Below, piece after piece: positions 1 through 10,854 of a stretch of 64,000 nucleotides of DNA. Below the pieces are notes generated by a model, which was not told the origin of the DNA, did not search any database, and saw only the letters and a program-made list of their open reading frames with translations. The position numbers were made by a program, and so were the translations under genes. How positions within the stretch are numbered: the stretch's first letter is position 1; each line of letters begins with the position of its first letter. Source of the stretch: Paracoccaceae bacterium (GTDB taxonomy: Bacteria > Pseudomonadota > Alphaproteobacteria > Rhodobacterales > Rhodobacteraceae); contig CACDPV010000006.1 of assembly GCA_902554885.1 (NCBI GenBank), forward strand, positions 1-64,000, in the 5' to 3' direction.

Positions 1-42
1 GAGTGAAGTTAGAAACCAAATACTTTTTAGAAAGGCCAAAAA

Positions 43-348
43 ATGATACCTGGCGAAGTCATTCCATTAGCAGGCGAAATAGCACTGAATGAAGATAGAA
101 AAAGTACTACCTTGATGGTTGCGAACACTGGTGATCGTCCCATCCAAGTTGGCTCACACTACCATTTTGGTGAAGCGAATAGTGCTCTTGAATTTGACCG
201 TGAGATTGCATTGGGCATGCGCCTTGATATAGCCGCAGGTACTGCAATACGGTTTGAGCCAGGACAGCAAAGGGAAGTCGAACTTATTGAAATCTCAGGT
301 GGTCGAAGAATTTTTGGATTTAATCTGAAAGTTATGGGAGAAATATAA
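43..348 (+). CDS. ureB: Urease subunit beta
   Basis: The 101-residue product is the small beta subunit of the cytoplasmic nickel urease, which hydrolyses urea to ammonia and carbamate. It opens with the family-typical MIPGEV and carries [15 protein letters not shown], the usual UreB core, at the usual length of about 100 residues. The stop TAA and the ureC ATG share one base at 348, so the two genes are translationally coupled. An upstream frame ending TGA at 44-46 overlaps the ureB ATG as ATGA; it is probably the end of the preceding gene of the urease operon, but only 14 codons are in the window, so I do not name it. Identification is confident. Confidence 0.95.
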   Translation: MIPGEVIPLAGEIALNEDRKSTTLMVANTGDRPIQVGSHYHFGEANSALEFDREIALGMRLDIAAGTAIRFEPGQQREVELIEISGGRRIFGFNLKVMGEI

Positions 349-2057
349 TGGCTTCCACGATATCGAGATATGATTATTCGGCAATGTATGGTCCAACAAC
401 TGGCGACAAAATACGGCTTGCTGATACCGAACTTATTATCGAGGTAGAGCGGGATTTCACAACCTATGGTGAAGAAGTTAAGTTCGGCGGTGGAAAGGTT
501 ATCCGAGATGGAATGGGCCAATCACAGACCACACGCTCTCAAGGCGCCGTGGATACTGTGCTAACCAACGCGCTGGTTATAGATTACAGCGGTATATATA
601 AGGCAGATGTTGGTTTAATGAATGGGCGCATTTTAAAGATTGGCAAAGCAGGAAACCCTGATACGCAGCCAAATGTTGATATTGTGATTGGCCCAGGCAC
701 GGAAATAATTGCAGCAGAAGGTAAAATCTTAACGGCGGGTGGCTTTGATAGCCATATTCATTTTATATGTCCGCAGCAAATCGAGGATGCCCTGCACTCT
801 GGAATTACAACCATGTTGGGAGGTGGTACAGGGCCGGCACATGGGACGCTTGCAACTACTTGCACTCCTGGGCCCTGGCATATAGCCCGAATGCTTCAGT
901 CAGCAGATGCATTTCCTATGAACCTTGCATTTGCAGGAAAAGGAAATGCTTCCCTTCCTCAGGCATTAGAAGAGCAAATTAGAGGTGGTGCATGTGCGTT
1001 AAAATTGCATGAAGATTGGGGTACCACGCCGGGGGCAATAGATTGCTGTTTGAGTGTAGCGGACGCCATGGATGTACAGGTTATGATACATACTGATACT
1101 TTGAATGAGTCTGGTTTTGTGGAGAATACAATTAAAGCTTTAAAAGGGCGGACAATACATGCTTTTCACACGGAGGGTGCTGGGGGAGGGCATGCTCCTG
1201 ACATTATAAAAATTTGTGGAGAAGATTATGTTTTACCGTCTTCCACAAATCCAACCAGACCTTTCACAAAAAATACAATAGAGGAACATCTTGACATGCT
1301 TATGGTATGTCATCATCTGGATAAATCTATTCCTGAAGACGTCGCTTTTGCTGAAAGTCGTATACGGCGTGAGACTATTGCCGCAGAAGATATTCTACAT
1401 GACATGGGTGCATTCAGTATCATAGCTTCTGATAGTCAAGCAATGGGCCGAGTCGGAGAGGTCCTCATAAGAACTTGGCAAACTGCTGACAAAATGAAAA
1501 AGCAAAGAGGGCAATTAATAGATGAAGATGGTAACAATGATAATTACCGTGTCAGAAGGTATATTGCGAAATATACTATTAATCCGGCCATCGCACATGG
1601 AATGTCCAGTGAGATTGGTAGTGTTGAGATAGGAAAACGGGCTGATTTGGTCCTTTGGGATCCTGCTTTTTTTGGTGTTAAGCCAGAGATGGTCCTACTT
1701 GGAGGTACTATTGCAATGGCTCAGATGGGTGACCCTAATGCATCTATTCCAACGCCCCAACCAGTTTATTCCCGCCCAATGTTTGGCGCGTATGGGCGTT
1801 CAGTTGAAAAATCAGCGGTTTCATTTGTCAGTAAAGCAGCTTTGGACGATGGGATAAGGAACACACTTGGACTGGCAAAAGAAGTTTTGCCGGTGATCAA
1901 TACAAGAGATATTGGTAAGGCAGATTTGCAGCTAAATAACGCGACACCGGTTATTGAGGTTAATCCCGAGACCTACGAGGTTAGGGCAGACGGTGAATTA
2001 TTGACGTGCGAACCTGCTGAAGTTCTTCCAATGGCTCAGCGTTATTTTATGTTTTGA
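348..2057 (+). CDS. ureC: Urease subunit alpha (catalytic)
   Basis: This is the 569-residue catalytic subunit of urease, an amidohydrolase with a two-nickel centre. Visible motifs are the metal-binding HIH in GGFDSHIHF, the carbamylated lysine in [11 protein letters not shown], the metal histidine in [12 protein letters not shown], the [15 protein letters not shown] segment, and the mobile-flap Cys/His pair in MVCHHLD. Length matches the family (about 570). It follows ureB with a one-base overlap and precedes ureE by 9 bases. All catalytic residues appear intact, so an active enzyme is expected once nickel is inserted by the accessory proteins encoded downstream. Confidence 0.98.
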   Translation: MASTISRYDYSAMYGPTTGDKIRLADTELIIEVERDFTTYGEEVKFGGGKVIRDGMGQSQTTRSQGAVDTVLTNALVIDYSGIYKADVGLMNGRILKIGKAGNPDTQPNVDIVIGPGTEIIAAEGKILTAGGFDSHIHFICPQQIEDALHSGITTMLGGGTGPAHGTLATTCTPGPWHIARMLQSADAFPMNLAFAGKGNASLPQALEEQIRGGACALKLHEDWGTTPGAIDCCLSVADAMDVQVMIHTDTLNESGFVENTIKALKGRTIHAFHTEGAGGGHAPDIIKICGEDYVLPSSTNPTRPFTKNTIEEHLDMLMVCHHLDKSIPEDVAFAESRIRRETIAAEDILHDMGAFSIIASDSQAMGRVGEVLIRTWQTADKMKKQRGQLIDEDGNNDNYRVRRYIAKYTINPAIAHGMSSEIGSVEIGKRADLVLWDPAFFGVKPEMVLLGGTIAMAQMGDPNASIPTPQPVYSRPMFGAYGRSVEKSAVSFVSKAALDDGIRNTLGLAKEVLPVINTRDIGKADLQLNNATPVIEVNPETYEVRADGELLTCEPAEVLPMAQRYFMF

Positions 2058-2066
2058 GGAGTAAAT

Positions 2067-2504
2067 ATGGATTTGCCTAGTTGTTTAGACGTCGTACATA
2101 GCCATAAACCTGACGAATTTGTCATTTTGGATTACCATGCAAGGTTTTTGCGTCGCAAGGTTTTAGAAACTGAGAGCGGTCTCAAATTTCTAGTGGATCT
2201 TCCCAAAACGAGGTCAATTTCCAAGAACGAAGCCTTTGTGCTGGAGGATGGGAGGCTGGTTGGTGTAGTTTTCGCTAATGAAGAATTATTGCAGATAAAG
2301 GGTGATCTTTTGAAGTTTGCATGGCACATCGGTAATCGTCACGTGCCGTGTCAAATTGAAGGGGCACGGCTACTCATTCAAAAAGATCATGTCATCAAGG
2401 AAATGCTAATCAAATTAGGCGCTGAGGTGGAAACTGTAAAAGAGCCATTCAATCCAGAGGGAGGTGCCTATGGTTACGGACGTACGCACAGCCATGCCCA
2501 CTGA
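2067..2504 (+). CDS. ureE: Urease accessory protein, nickel metallochaperone
   Basis: UreE delivers nickel to the urease apoprotein complex. The 145-residue protein has the N-terminal UreE peptide-binding-like domain and the C-terminal metal-binding domain, and ends in a short histidine-bearing tail (GRTHSHAH) that fits a nickel-binding tail, though shorter than the His-rich tails of some enterobacterial UreE. The gene starts 9 bases after ureC and its 3' end overlaps the start of ureF, so both belong to one transcription unit. Confidence 0.93.
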   Translation: MDLPSCLDVVHSHKPDEFVILDYHARFLRRKVLETESGLKFLVDLPKTRSISKNEAFVLEDGRLVGVVFANEELLQIKGDLLKFAWHIGNRHVPCQIEGARLLIQKDHVIKEMLIKLGAEVETVKEPFNPEGGAYGYGRTHSHAH

Positions 2505-3141
2505 TCAAAGCATCTTAACCCTAAGTCAGTGGATCTCTCCTTCGTATCCTGTTGGATCCTTCACATATAGTCACGGTCTTGAGGCTATTGTGAATTTACA
2601 GTGGCTGGGTAATGCAGACAGTCTTCGCGAGTGGCTTTTTAATATTTTGCAGCATGGTGCGGCTCGTACAGATGCATTGTTTTTAGCTGCCGCCTATAAT
2701 TGTAAATCAGATGAGGCTCTTATCGAAATGAATATGAAGGCTCGTGCACTTGCAAGTTCTCAGGAGCGCCTTTTAGAGATGGACGAACTTGGTAAAGCAT
2801 TTAAAAGTGTCACAGAAGCAGTATGGCCAATTGAAATTGATGAGTTGGTATACCCAATTGCAATTGGTTTTTGTGCGAATGCCGAGGGAATAGAATTAAA
2901 TTTGACGACCTGTTTATATTTGCAGGCCTATGTATCAAATTTGGTTTCTGCGGCACAGCGATTGATGCCACTTGGTCAAACTGAGGCTCAAAAAATTATA
3001 AAAACATTATCACCAATTTGTCTCCAAGTTGCTGATGAAACGAGAGACGGTAATTTAGATAATATTTATTCATCTGTCTTTATTTCAGATATTGCAGCAA
3101 TGAAACATGAAACACAGGTGTCGAGGATATTTAAAACATGA
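2470..3141 (+). CDS. ureF: Urease accessory protein UreF
   Basis: UreF works with UreD/H and UreG as a GTPase-regulating scaffold for nickel insertion into urease. The protein contains the conserved [16 protein letters not shown] segment near its N terminus and the helical UreF fold. I place the start at the ATG at 2470 because GGGAGG lies about five bases upstream; a GTG at 2464 and an ATG at 2494 are in frame but have no well-spaced ribosome binding site. It overlaps ureE by 35 bases and shares ATGA with ureG. No ureD is seen in the window; it may lie upstream of position 1. Confidence 0.92.
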   Translation: MVTDVRTAMPTDQSILTLSQWISPSYPVGSFTYSHGLEAIVNLQWLGNADSLREWLFNILQHGAARTDALFLAAAYNCKSDEALIEMNMKARALASSQERLLEMDELGKAFKSVTEAVWPIEIDELVYPIAIGFCANAEGIELNLTTCLYLQAYVSNLVSAAQRLMPLGQTEAQKIIKTLSPICLQVADETRDGNLDNIYSSVFISDIAAMKHETQVSRIFKT

Positions 3142-3749
3142 TGAAGCAAAATGGTCCACTTAGGATAGGTATAGGTGGCCCCGTAGGCGCCGGGAAAACA
3201 ACATTGACAGCACGATTATGCAAGTTGATGAAAGGTTCATATTCAATTGCAGCTATAACAAACGATATCTACACTCAAGAGGATGCGGAAGCTCTGACAC
3301 GTATGCAGGTTCTGAGCTCTGATAGAATTCTTGGGGTCGAAACAGGCGGGTGCCCTCATACTGCGATCCGAGAGGACGCATCCATTAATCTTGCTGCGGT
3401 AGCGAAAATGAATGAGCGTTTACCTGATCTTGAAGTCATTTTAATTGAGTCAGGAGGAGATAATTTGTCTGCCACCTTTAGTCCTGAATTAGCAGACCTA
3501 ACTATCTATGTTATTGATGTTGCTGCTGGGGAAGAAATTCCTCGCAAGGGAGGCCCAGCCATTACACGCTCTGATATACTTGTTATAAATAAGACAGATC
3601 TTGCACCGCATGTAGGTGCTAGTTTAGAGGTGATGGAGCGTGATGCTTTAAAAATGAGGGGTGGCCTGCCAACTATTTTTGCATCGTTAAAAGCAGGTCA
3701 AAATTCAGATAAAATTTTTGAAAAAATTCGAGAAATTGGTGGTTTATAG
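3138..3749 (+). CDS. ureG: Urease accessory GTPase UreG
   Basis: UreG is the SIMIBI-class GTPase that drives nickel insertion into urease. The 203-residue protein has the P-loop [10 protein letters not shown] near residue 12, the metal-binding CPH ([13 protein letters not shown]), [11 protein letters not shown], and the guanine-specificity NKTD (VINKTDLA). It overlaps ureF by four bases (ATGA). It is the last gene of the urease operon here; a convergent SorC-family regulator ends 37 bases downstream. No clear terminator hairpin is seen in that gap. Confidence 0.96.
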   Translation: MMKQNGPLRIGIGGPVGAGKTTLTARLCKLMKGSYSIAAITNDIYTQEDAEALTRMQVLSSDRILGVETGGCPHTAIREDASINLAAVAKMNERLPDLEVILIESGGDNLSATFSPELADLTIYVIDVAAGEEIPRKGGPAITRSDILVINKTDLAPHVGASLEVMERDALKMRGGLPTIFASLKAGQNSDKIFEKIREIGGL

Positions 3750-3786
3750 CCTATAACCCTAAGATCATCTTTGTATAATATTTAGT

Positions 3787-4767
3787 TTAATTCTTAAGAA
3801 TTTCTAAAATTAGGTTTTCATCCAAGATGACGTGCGTTGCGTGCCCACCAGTCAGTGCGGCTTTGACGGCATGTAATTTTTTCTCTCCGGATGCAACCAT
3901 GATGCGTTTTGGCGTTTTTCTTATTTCAGCGGGAGTAATTGAAATCATACAATCATTTAATGGTGATGGAAGATTATCACCGTTAGACTTTATGAAATTG
4001 CCACAGAGAAAACCAACGCCTCCATTCGAGATAATTTCATCTAAGTGTTTTCGTTTAATTAGGCCGGATGACAGAACGTGAGTAGTTTCTGTTAAATCCC
4101 CAACTGAAGTCAGTATCGCATTTAGATTTTCTAATCTTTTTAATTGTTCTTTTATCGCTGGCTCATCTCTTAGAGCTGTAGCCAAACTTGAAGACGATAA
4201 AATGGCGGGAGCGTGTAGAGTATGGCATTGAGCTCCAATTTTGTTTGCAATTTGGATTGCACAATCTTCTGCACTTAGCAATCTATCAGATTCCATCGAG
4301 CCAATTACTTGACATACCTCGGTATCGGGTATCCCCCTGTTTGGGAGCTGCTCTCCAATTAGCTTTATTGTCTCCCCCCATGCAATTCCCAATAAGTCCC
4401 CCGGATTGATTATGTCATGAAGTGCAAGAGCAGCCACTCGAGCTGTATGCCTTAACGAAAAGTCTGATTTTGCTTTTCTTCCAACATATGCAACATAGAC
4501 ACCTTCAAGTTTATATTTCTGTGCTAAATCTCGCGCCATCTTTGAAGAATTAAGGGTCTCGCCATTTACTCGTATATCAACGATGCCCCGCTCTCTTCCT
4601 TCCTTGAGATAATTCAAAATAGTTGTACGAGACAAACCAAGACGTTTTGCAATCTCACTTTGATTGAGGCCCTCTTGGTAATACAGCAACGCAATATTTG
4701 CGAGATAGCCATCATCTCTTAGAATATAGTTTGGAGAGTGATTAAATTTTTGTTTGAGTTGCTTCAA
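3787..4767 (-). CDS. SorC-family sugar-binding transcriptional regulator
   Basis: A 326-residue regulator with an N-terminal helix-turn-helix (about residues 34-58, NQSEIAKRLGLSRTTILNYL) followed by the sugar-binding domain of the SorC/DeoR-like family (YVGRKA, LGIAWGETI, VGDL). Such proteins sense sugar phosphates and control adjacent sugar operons. It is the last gene of a - strand run mtnK, mtnA, aldolase/SDR, regulator, starting 36 bases after the aldolase stop. The likely effector is therefore an intermediate of that pathway, such as 5-methylthioribulose-1-phosphate or 5-deoxyribulose-1-phosphate; this is inference from position. Confidence 0.85.
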   Translation of the reverse strand: MKQLKQKFNHSPNYILRDDGYLANIALLYYQEGLNQSEIAKRLGLSRTTILNYLKEGRERGIVDIRVNGETLNSSKMARDLAQKYKLEGVYVAYVGRKAKSDFSLRHTARVAALALHDIINPGDLLGIAWGETIKLIGEQLPNRGIPDTEVCQVIGSMESDRLLSAEDCAIQIANKIGAQCHTLHAPAILSSSSLATALRDEPAIKEQLKRLENLNAILTSVGDLTETTHVLSSGLIKRKHLDEIISNGGVGFLCGNFIKSNGDNLPSPLNDCMISITPAEIRKTPKRIMVASGEKKLHAVKAALTGGHATHVILDENLILEILKN

Positions 4768-4803
4768 TAGTTTTTATGATACCTTTATCAGAGTTACTTT
4801 AAG

Positions 4804-6837
4804 TTACCGTAAACTTGCCTCTATATTACCACCATCGACGGTCATAACATGTCCAGTTGTGCTTTCAGCACAAGCCAATGCCGTGAACGCATCTGCAACA
4901 TGTTCAGCTGTAACTTCCTTATTTAGTAGGTTTCCTGCCATATACTCAGACTCTGAAACTCCACGAGATTTAGCTCGGGATGATATGAAGTCATCGGTAA
5001 GAAGACCGGAACGAATTCTGTCCGCATTTATACCATTCACACGAATTCCATCAGGCCCCAGTTCAAGTGCTAACTGTCGCATTAAGAAAAATGTTGTAGC
5101 CTTTGGGAGCCCATAGGCACCAAAGTTCTTGCCGGGGTTCACTGCTTGCTTTGATATGTTGAACAGAATTTGGCCCCCGCGATTTTGATCTTTCATAATT
5201 TTTGCCGCCTCCGTCGAAAAGCTGTAATGGGAGAAAAAGTTCAATTCAAAGGCATTTCGCAACTCTTCATTTGAAATGTCCAGCATTGGGCCTGCATGCG
5301 CGGCTCCGGCATTGGAAATTAATATATCTAATCCACCAAAAATATTTATAGCAGCCAACATGGCTTGGTTGGCTGCATCGGAATGAGTTACGTCAATTGG
5401 AAAATATTTGTGTCCAACGCCAAGTTTAGTAACGGCTTCTTTCAAAGCTATCTCGTCTTTGTCAACAAGAATGGTTTGGGCTCCAAGCTTAGAAAAGGCC
5501 TCAGCTATTGCAAAGCCGATTGTTCCAGAGCCGCCAGTTATCATCACAATTTTACCTTGGAACTTGGGTGATGCACCCTTTCCGAGCTTAGCTTGTTCAA
5601 GTGACCAGTATTCGCAATCGAATAAGTCCTTTTCAGAGATTGGCCTGAATCCCCCAGCATCTTCGCCAATAGCTCTTACTCGGGCATTTTGAACTACCAG
5701 ATCACCTGCTATGCTGGCTGCCTTTGCATTTGCACCTAATCCAATTAAGCCGATACCTTCCATCCAAATAGTTTTTGGATCAGTTGGCAACATTGTTTTG
5801 GGTTGGTCGGCTAGCGGTGCTTGGCGCTCAAACATCGCTTTATATGCTTTTGCATATTTATCTAGTTCTTTTTTAATTGCTTCTCTGCCCTTAGACCAAA
5901 CCGACTCCCGCAAGACTAAAGGTCTACTCTTTATGCGGATAACGTGATCTGGAGAAGCAGTCCCTCTCGTTGAGAGTTCTTCAAGATCATTGCGTTTAAG
6001 GAATTGGAGTTCGTCTTTCCCATTCCTGAGATCCATTATCGGCATAGGTGAGTTTGGTCCAATCATATCACCTATCAGGCCTCGTATGATTGGAAATACA
6101 CCGCTTGCCTTGTGGGGATTACGAGTGAAAAGGTTTGTTGGTTTCTCCATTTTTAGGTAGTCAGATACTGCTTGAGTATGCAGGATTATTTGATCATAAC
6201 TTTCTTTGGCAGTCTCTCCAAAGGCAAAATGACCATGTCCCAAAAGCATTAGGCCCTCTACGCTTGGATTTTGGTCAAATACTTCTGCCGCTTTTTTTGC
6301 CAAAGCAAACCCAGGCATAATGTATGGAACAATACCTAGCTTCTCCCCAAAGATTTCTTTACAGACTTCACGCGCGTTGGGTAAATTCGCTAAAATAAGA
6401 AATGGTGTTGCGTGCGTATGGTCGATGAACTTGTGGGGTAGAAAGGCATGCAATAAAGTTTCTACGGACGGATTAGGTGAGCTGCTGTCTAGTAAATTTG
6501 CGCGCTGAATATTAACCATGTCCTCATCGGAAAGCTGCTCAAGGTCTCGCAATTTCATAAGGGGTTCTAACCATAAACCTGGAAGCCCTGGTGCAAGAAT
6601 TGTGTCCAAGTCCCAGCCAGATCCTTTAACGTGCATGACTTTGCAGGTTTCCCCAAAAAGATTTTTTCTTTCTACTTTAACAGAAGTGTTCCCGCCTCCA
6701 TGCATTACGAGATCTGGATTTTGGCCAATCAACCGAGATGTATAAACTCTAAGTGCTAACTGTTGGTCCGCATCGTTTTTGGAAGCTTCAAACAACCAAA
6801 TTTCAGCGTCTTTTCGCTTATAATTGTTTTTAATCAT
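4804..6837 (-). CDS. Bifunctional class II aldolase / short-chain dehydrogenase
   Basis: A 677-residue fusion. Residues about 1-410 form a class II (zinc) aldolase/adducin domain with probable metal ligands H140 and H142 (DHTHATPF) and H201/H203 (GHGHF). The rest is a short-chain dehydrogenase with the nucleotide motif [15 protein letters not shown] and catalytic YGLPK. The architecture is that of RhaD-type bifunctional rhamnulose-1-phosphate aldolase/dehydrogenases. No rhamnose genes are near; the gene overlaps mtnA and sits in one run with mtnK, so I infer that it splits 5-methylthio- (or 5-deoxy-) ribulose-1-phosphate into DHAP and an aldehyde, and that the second domain oxidises or reduces the aldehyde. 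The fold is certain and the substrate inferred. Confidence 0.82.
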   Translation of the reverse strand: MIKNNYKRKDAEIWLFEASKNDADQQLALRVYTSRLIGQNPDLVMHGGGNTSVKVERKNLFGETCKVMHVKGSGWDLDTILAPGLPGLWLEPLMKLRDLEQLSDEDMVNIQRANLLDSSSPNPSVETLLHAFLPHKFIDHTHATPFLILANLPNAREVCKEIFGEKLGIVPYIMPGFALAKKAAEVFDQNPSVEGLMLLGHGHFAFGETAKESYDQIILHTQAVSDYLKMEKPTNLFTRNPHKASGVFPIIRGLIGDMIGPNSPMPIMDLRNGKDELQFLKRNDLEELSTRGTASPDHVIRIKSRPLVLRESVWSKGREAIKKELDKYAKAYKAMFERQAPLADQPKTMLPTDPKTIWMEGIGLIGLGANAKAASIAGDLVVQNARVRAIGEDAGGFRPISEKDLFDCEYWSLEQAKLGKGASPKFQGKIVMITGGSGTIGFAIAEAFSKLGAQTILVDKDEIALKEAVTKLGVGHKYFPIDVTHSDAANQAMLAAINIFGGLDILISNAGAAHAGPMLDISNEELRNAFELNFFSHYSFSTEAAKIMKDQNRGGQILFNISKQAVNPGKNFGAYGLPKATTFFLMRQLALELGPDGIRVNGINADRIRSGLLTDDFISSRAKSRGVSESEYMAGNLLNKEVTAEHVADAFTALACAESTTGHVMTVDGGNIEASLR

Positions 6838-7939
6838 TGTCTGAGGCTCCTGCCATTTCTGGGAACATTTCTGCTAATGCATCTTTAGAAGCTTGAGAAA
6901 TACCTCGCTCTGTTATCAACCCGGTAATAAGCCTATTCGGCGTTACATCAAATGCTGGATTTCCACCAGGGACTCCTTCAGATGTAACTTGAACCTCAGC
7001 AATACTATTTTCTGAATTTCTACCTAATATATGAGTTACTTCTCTCTCTGGCCTTTCTTCAATTGGGATATCTGTTAGGCCGTCATTAATGCGCCAGTCT
7101 ATTGTGGGAGACGGTAGTGCAACATAGAAAGGCACGTTGTTGTCATGGGCAGCAAGGGCTTTTAGGTAAGTCCCAATCTTATTACACACATCGCCTTGAG
7201 CTGTTGTTCTATCAGTACCAACAATAACCATATCAACTAAACCTTTCTGCATGAGATGGCCTCCTGCATTATCAGTTATGTAAGTATTGCTAATACCGTG
7301 GCTCTGTAATTCCCAGGCAGTCATGCCTCCCTGGTTTCTTGGTCTTGTTTCGTCGACCCACACATGTATTGGAATATTTTCATTGTGGGCGTGATACATA
7401 GGGGATGTTGCAGTGCCCCAATCCACGGTAGCTGGCCAACCAGCATTACAATGAGTCAGTAAACGTACAGGCTCTCCTGGTTCTTTTACTTCCGCTAATT
7501 TTTTGATGATTTTTAAACCAAACTCACCAATGTTTTTATTTATTTTAACATCTTCTTCTGCAATTTGATGTGCGATTTTCATTGCAATTGCTGGGCGTTG
7601 ATTTTCTGGTATGTTCGCTAAATCTTTTTGCATCCTGTCTAGTGACCAACGTAAATTTATTGCAGTCGGGCGAGTTTTGATTAAGGTCTCATATGCATTT
7701 TTTAAACCGCCGTCAGACGCCTCATTTTCTAGTGCTACGGCAACTCCATAAGCAGCCGTAGCGCCAATTAATGGAGCGCCTCTGACCCACATATCCTTTA
7801 TCGCAGTTGCAAAACTCTGCAATGTTTCTAGTTCGACTATTTTAAAATCATGTGGCAACCAACGCTGGTCTATTATTTTAACTTTTGAAAGTTCATGATC
7901 ATACCAAATTGATCGGTAATGAGTGCCGTTTACCTTCAT
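6830..7939 (-). CDS. mtnA: S-methyl-5-thioribose-1-phosphate isomerase (MtnA family)
   Basis: The 369-residue protein belongs to the MtnA branch of the eIF2B-alpha/MtnA family and isomerises methylthioribose-1-phosphate to methylthioribulose-1-phosphate; related enzymes also take 5-deoxyribose-1-phosphate. Seen in sequence: the N-terminal [14 protein letters not shown], the catalytic cysteine C164 in [10 protein letters not shown], and the catalytic aspartate D243 in [18 protein letters not shown]. Length fits the family. It shares ATGA (7936-7939) with the end of mtnK and overlaps the aldolase start by eight bases, so all three enzymes are probably made from one message. No other methionine-salvage gene (mtnB, C, D) is seen here. 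Confidence 0.93.
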   Translation of the reverse strand: MKVNGTHYRSIWYDHELSKVKIIDQRWLPHDFKIVELETLQSFATAIKDMWVRGAPLIGATAAYGVAVALENEASDGGLKNAYETLIKTRPTAINLRWSLDRMQKDLANIPENQRPAIAMKIAHQIAEEDVKINKNIGEFGLKIIKKLAEVKEPGEPVRLLTHCNAGWPATVDWGTATSPMYHAHNENIPIHVWVDETRPRNQGGMTAWELQSHGISNTYITDNAGGHLMQKGLVDMVIVGTDRTTAQGDVCNKIGTYLKALAAHDNNVPFYVALPSPTIDWRINDGLTDIPIEERPEREVTHILGRNSENSIAEVQVTSEGVPGGNPAFDVTPNRLITGLITERGISQASKDALAEMFPEMAGASDND

Positions 7940-9198
7940 AGGTGTTTCTCCGAATTATATTTTCTTGCAAGCATTTGGATTGCTTCGACATCTTTGATTT
8001 GGTTTCTTTCAAGGATGAGTTGGCGACCCATCATAAGAGTTCTAGCTTCCAGTTTCGATCGCACGTGTGTATCAGATATTTCTTCAAAATCCGCATTGTG
8101 AGCAAGGGAAAGAATACGTCTGTGCATCTCGATCCCACACACGCCTAATGCGTCTGACCATATCTGTTCGAGTACTCCATAAAGTGCTGCTTCTGAGCTG
8201 TGGCCTTGATCTTCAAAAAGGCTTTTTGGAAATAAAATACCTTGTCTTTCATTGTGCCAAAGATTGCTAAATTCATTTATGAAAGCCGAGTATATTTCGT
8301 CAATAACTGATAAAATCCAATCTTGGTACTTTTCTAGGGTATTTTCAGTCCTGTGACCCGGTTGACTAAAGTAAGCCATTAAAAAATTAGATATTAGCAT
8401 ACCGATATCAAAACCCATGGGTCCGTAAAAACCAAATTCAGGATCAATAATTTTCGTTTCGGTGTCAGTACACATTACCGATCCAGAATGTAGATCTCCG
8501 TGAAGTAATGTTTCCGTATTTGAAGCGAATTTTTGAAGTATTTTTTGAGCGTCTGTCTTCAGAGAAATGTCAGATCTTAGCTTTTTTACAACCGGTTCTA
8601 GCCCTTGCGTGTGATGGTTCATCTCGGCTTCGAAGTAGGGGTCAGTAAAGACTAGGTTTTCAGAAATTGCCATGAGTTCAACATTGCCTTGAAAAAGCGC
8701 AGTATCTTTCTTTTTTTCATTTGTTGGCAATGATAGATCTGATCCCCTAAACGCAGTGCGAGCACAAAAATGACCAAGAGTTTTGCCAAGTCCATTTACG
8801 TATTCTCCCGCAATTAATTTTTTTCGTAGAATGACATGTGGAGATAGCATCTCCATTGCAATAATAGCTTGTTCTTTATCAAAATAGTAAATCTGTGGAA
8901 CGCTACCTGGATCTCGTTTGGCTTGCCTACTAAGCGTCTCATGTTCAAAAAATGCGCGCTTTAGTGAAAGAGGCCAGCTATCTCCGACAACCCTCACATA
9001 CGGCAAGGCCTGTTTTACTATGATAGTTGCACTTTTTCCTTCAACGACAAATACAAGATTAAGGTTTCCATCCCCGACTTCTGTGACCCTCCATTCCTGA
9101 GCTTCTTTACCAATTAACGAAGTGATACTATCTAAATTTTTCAATCGTTCCGGAAGTGTTTTGGGAGTTAGAGGTTCATACGCTAAATCATCTCTCAT
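7936..9198 (-). CDS. mtnK: S-methyl-5-thioribose kinase (MtnK family)
   Basis: An APH-fold sugar kinase that phosphorylates O1 of methylthioribose. Family motifs are [29 protein letters not shown], the catalytic loop [11 protein letters not shown] and the metal-binding [17 protein letters not shown]. The reading frame is open up to 9294, but I place the start at the ATG at 9198, giving 420 residues like known MtnK, because that is where homology begins and a GAGG lies upstream. It heads the - strand catabolic run and is divergent from the ABC importer that starts at 9313. 5-Deoxyribose kinase activity is an alternative that sequence alone cannot exclude. Confidence 0.9.
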   Translation of the reverse strand: MRDDLAYEPLTPKTLPERLKNLDSITSLIGKEAQEWRVTEVGDGNLNLVFVVEGKSATIIVKQALPYVRVVGDSWPLSLKRAFFEHETLSRQAKRDPGSVPQIYYFDKEQAIIAMEMLSPHVILRKKLIAGEYVNGLGKTLGHFCARTAFRGSDLSLPTNEKKKDTALFQGNVELMAISENLVFTDPYFEAEMNHHTQGLEPVVKKLRSDISLKTDAQKILQKFASNTETLLHGDLHSGSVMCTDTETKIIDPEFGFYGPMGFDIGMLISNFLMAYFSQPGHRTENTLEKYQDWILSVIDEIYSAFINEFSNLWHNERQGILFPKSLFEDQGHSSEAALYGVLEQIWSDALGVCGIEMHRRILSLAHNADFEEISDTHVRSKLEARTLMMGRQLILERNQIKDVEAIQMLARKYNSEKHL

Positions 9199-9253
9199 TT
9201 GGAGCCTCTTAACTAAAATCATTAATAAAGCAAGCATTGGCAAATTTAGACTT

Positions 9254-9272
9254 TTGTCAAGAGTGTTGACAA
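9254..9272. promoter_or_regulatory. Inverted repeat in the mtnK/ABC divergent promoter region
   Basis: TTGTCAA, five bases, TTGACAA form perfect 7-bp arms in the 114-base gap between the divergent mtnK and rbsA-like genes. The right arm contains a TTGACA that could be a -35 element for the + strand importer. A SorC-type operator controlling both sides is a reasonable inference, because the SorC gene is in the same locus. Confidence 0.4.
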
Positions 9273-9312
9273 TTGAAAAGCCTCTTGTAAGCATAAGTTT
9301 TAGGAGGGCGTC

Positions 9313-10845
9313 ATGGTGGAATTAGCTTGTCAGATTTCAGGAATTGTTAAGTCTTTCGGGCTGAACCAAGTGCTAAAAGAAGTTGATTTAGAATTGCCAT
9401 CCGCCACAGTTACCGTTCTGATGGGCGCAAACGGTGCTGGAAAATCTACTCTAGTCAAAATATTGTGTGGGGTTCATAAAGCAGACATAGGGCGCGTAAC
9501 GCTTTTTGGAAAAAATTTTGCACCAGACTCGCCGTCAGATGCTTTTCAATCTGGCGTGGTTACCGTTCATCAAACGATTAATAATGGGGTAATTCCAGAT
9601 CTTGACGTCGCTTCAAATCTGTTGATTGATCGCCTGGCTGATAGTAGTGCAGGATTTTTTATAAGAAAGGAAAAACTGCGTAGTGAAGCCAGAAAAGTGG
9701 CATCTACTATGGACTTAGATTTAGATATAACCGCAGTTGTTAGGGATCTGGGGTTAGCGGACAGGCAGATGATTGCAATTGCTAGAGCAATGACCCGCAA
9801 TCCCAAATTACTAATACTTGATGAGCCGACTTCCTCTCTTTCAGCTAACGAAGCTAAACGCCTTTTTAAACTTTTAGCTAATTTAAAAAAGCAAGGAGTG
9901 GCTATCCTATATATCTCCCATCGCATGTCAGATATAAGAGCTATTGCAGATCGAATAGTAACAATGAGGGATGGTAAAATCTCTGGGGTTTTCGAGGGTG
10001 CTTCTTTGGATTACGAGGGTGCAGTAACTGCTATGCTTGGTCAAAAGATGGTTCATGCTAAACTGCAAACGCAACAAAAGGGAACACCTATATTTGAATT
10101 GCGTAATGCGAAACTATCAAAATACAGTAATCCTTTCGATTTAGTATTTTACAAGAATGAAATTATCGCAATTACTGGCTTATTAGGCAGTGGAAAGACT
10201 GCAATAGCTTCTGCCATTTTCGGTTTAAACCCTCTTTTAGAGGGGGAAATGCTTCTGCATGGTGAGGCCTATAACCCAAAAAGTCCTGCTGATGCGATAT
10301 CAAAAGGTATTTTCATGTGTCCAAAAGACAGGTCAACTAATGCCGTGGTCTCCGATTTTGATATTACAAATAATATGGTTCTCCCGTTCTTGGATCGGCA
10401 CACTTGGTTTTCATTTTTGAAATCAAAAAATTTAGAGAGAAAATCAAGTGTGTCGATCTCTGAATTGGGGATTGTCTGCCAGTCAGAGCTTGATTTGGTT
10501 ACTACGCTCTCTGGAGGCAATCAACAAAAGGTAATGATTGGTCGCTGGCTATCTGAAGAATCAGAGGTTTTGTTACTTGATGAGCCATTTCAGGGCGTTG
10601 ATATTAAAGCTCGCAGGGATATTGGAAGTCACATAAGGCAGTCATCGAATGAGAGAGCAACATTAGTTTTCGTTTCAGAATTAGATGAGGCAGTTGAAAT
10701 TGCTGATAAAATTGTAGTTTTGCATGAAGGTTCTTATGCTGGTATCTTCGAGAATAAAGAGTCTAATATCTTAGATATTCTTTCTTTATATAGTGGAAAA
10801 TCGACTAAAGCCGCTGCTACTGCAACGGAAAGGTTAAATGGGTAA
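9313..10845 (+). CDS. Sugar ABC transporter ATP-binding protein (RbsA/XylG type)
   Basis: A 510-residue tandem ABC ATPase energising a ribose-type importer. The first cassette has Walker A GANGAGKST and Walker B LLILDEPTSSLS with a degenerate signature; the second has GLLGSGKTA, signature LSGGNQQK and LLLDEPFQGVD. The two-cassette length is typical for RbsA. AGGAGG at 9302-9307 precedes the ATG. It starts a three-gene + strand operon (ATPase, permease, binding protein) divergent from mtnK, which suggests the imported sugar is the MtnK substrate, such as methylthioribose or 5-deoxyribose. Confidence 0.92.
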   Translation: MVELACQISGIVKSFGLNQVLKEVDLELPSATVTVLMGANGAGKSTLVKILCGVHKADIGRVTLFGKNFAPDSPSDAFQSGVVTVHQTINNGVIPDLDVASNLLIDRLADSSAGFFIRKEKLRSEARKVASTMDLDLDITAVVRDLGLADRQMIAIARAMTRNPKLLILDEPTSSLSANEAKRLFKLLANLKKQGVAILYISHRMSDIRAIADRIVTMRDGKISGVFEGASLDYEGAVTAMLGQKMVHAKLQTQQKGTPIFELRNAKLSKYSNPFDLVFYKNEIIAITGLLGSGKTAIASAIFGLNPLLEGEMLLHGEAYNPKSPADAISKGIFMCPKDRSTNAVVSDFDITNNMVLPFLDRHTWFSFLKSKNLERKSSVSISELGIVCQSELDLVTTLSGGNQQKVMIGRWLSEESEVLLLDEPFQGVDIKARRDIGSHIRQSSNERATLVFVSELDEAVEIADKIVVLHEGSYAGIFENKESNILDILSLYSGKSTKAAATATERLNG

Positions 10846-10854
10846 AGAAGTATT

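Noticed and set aside
1-46. Open frame of 14 codons ending TGA at 44-46, overlapping the ureB ATG
   Set aside because: Too short to identify the gene it belongs to (ureA or another urease-cluster gene), and the first base of the gene lies outside the window.
4804-6837. Naming the fused gene as rhamnulose-1-phosphate aldolase (rhaD)
   Set aside because: No rhamnose kinase, isomerase or transporter is near, and the gene is coupled to mtnA and mtnK.
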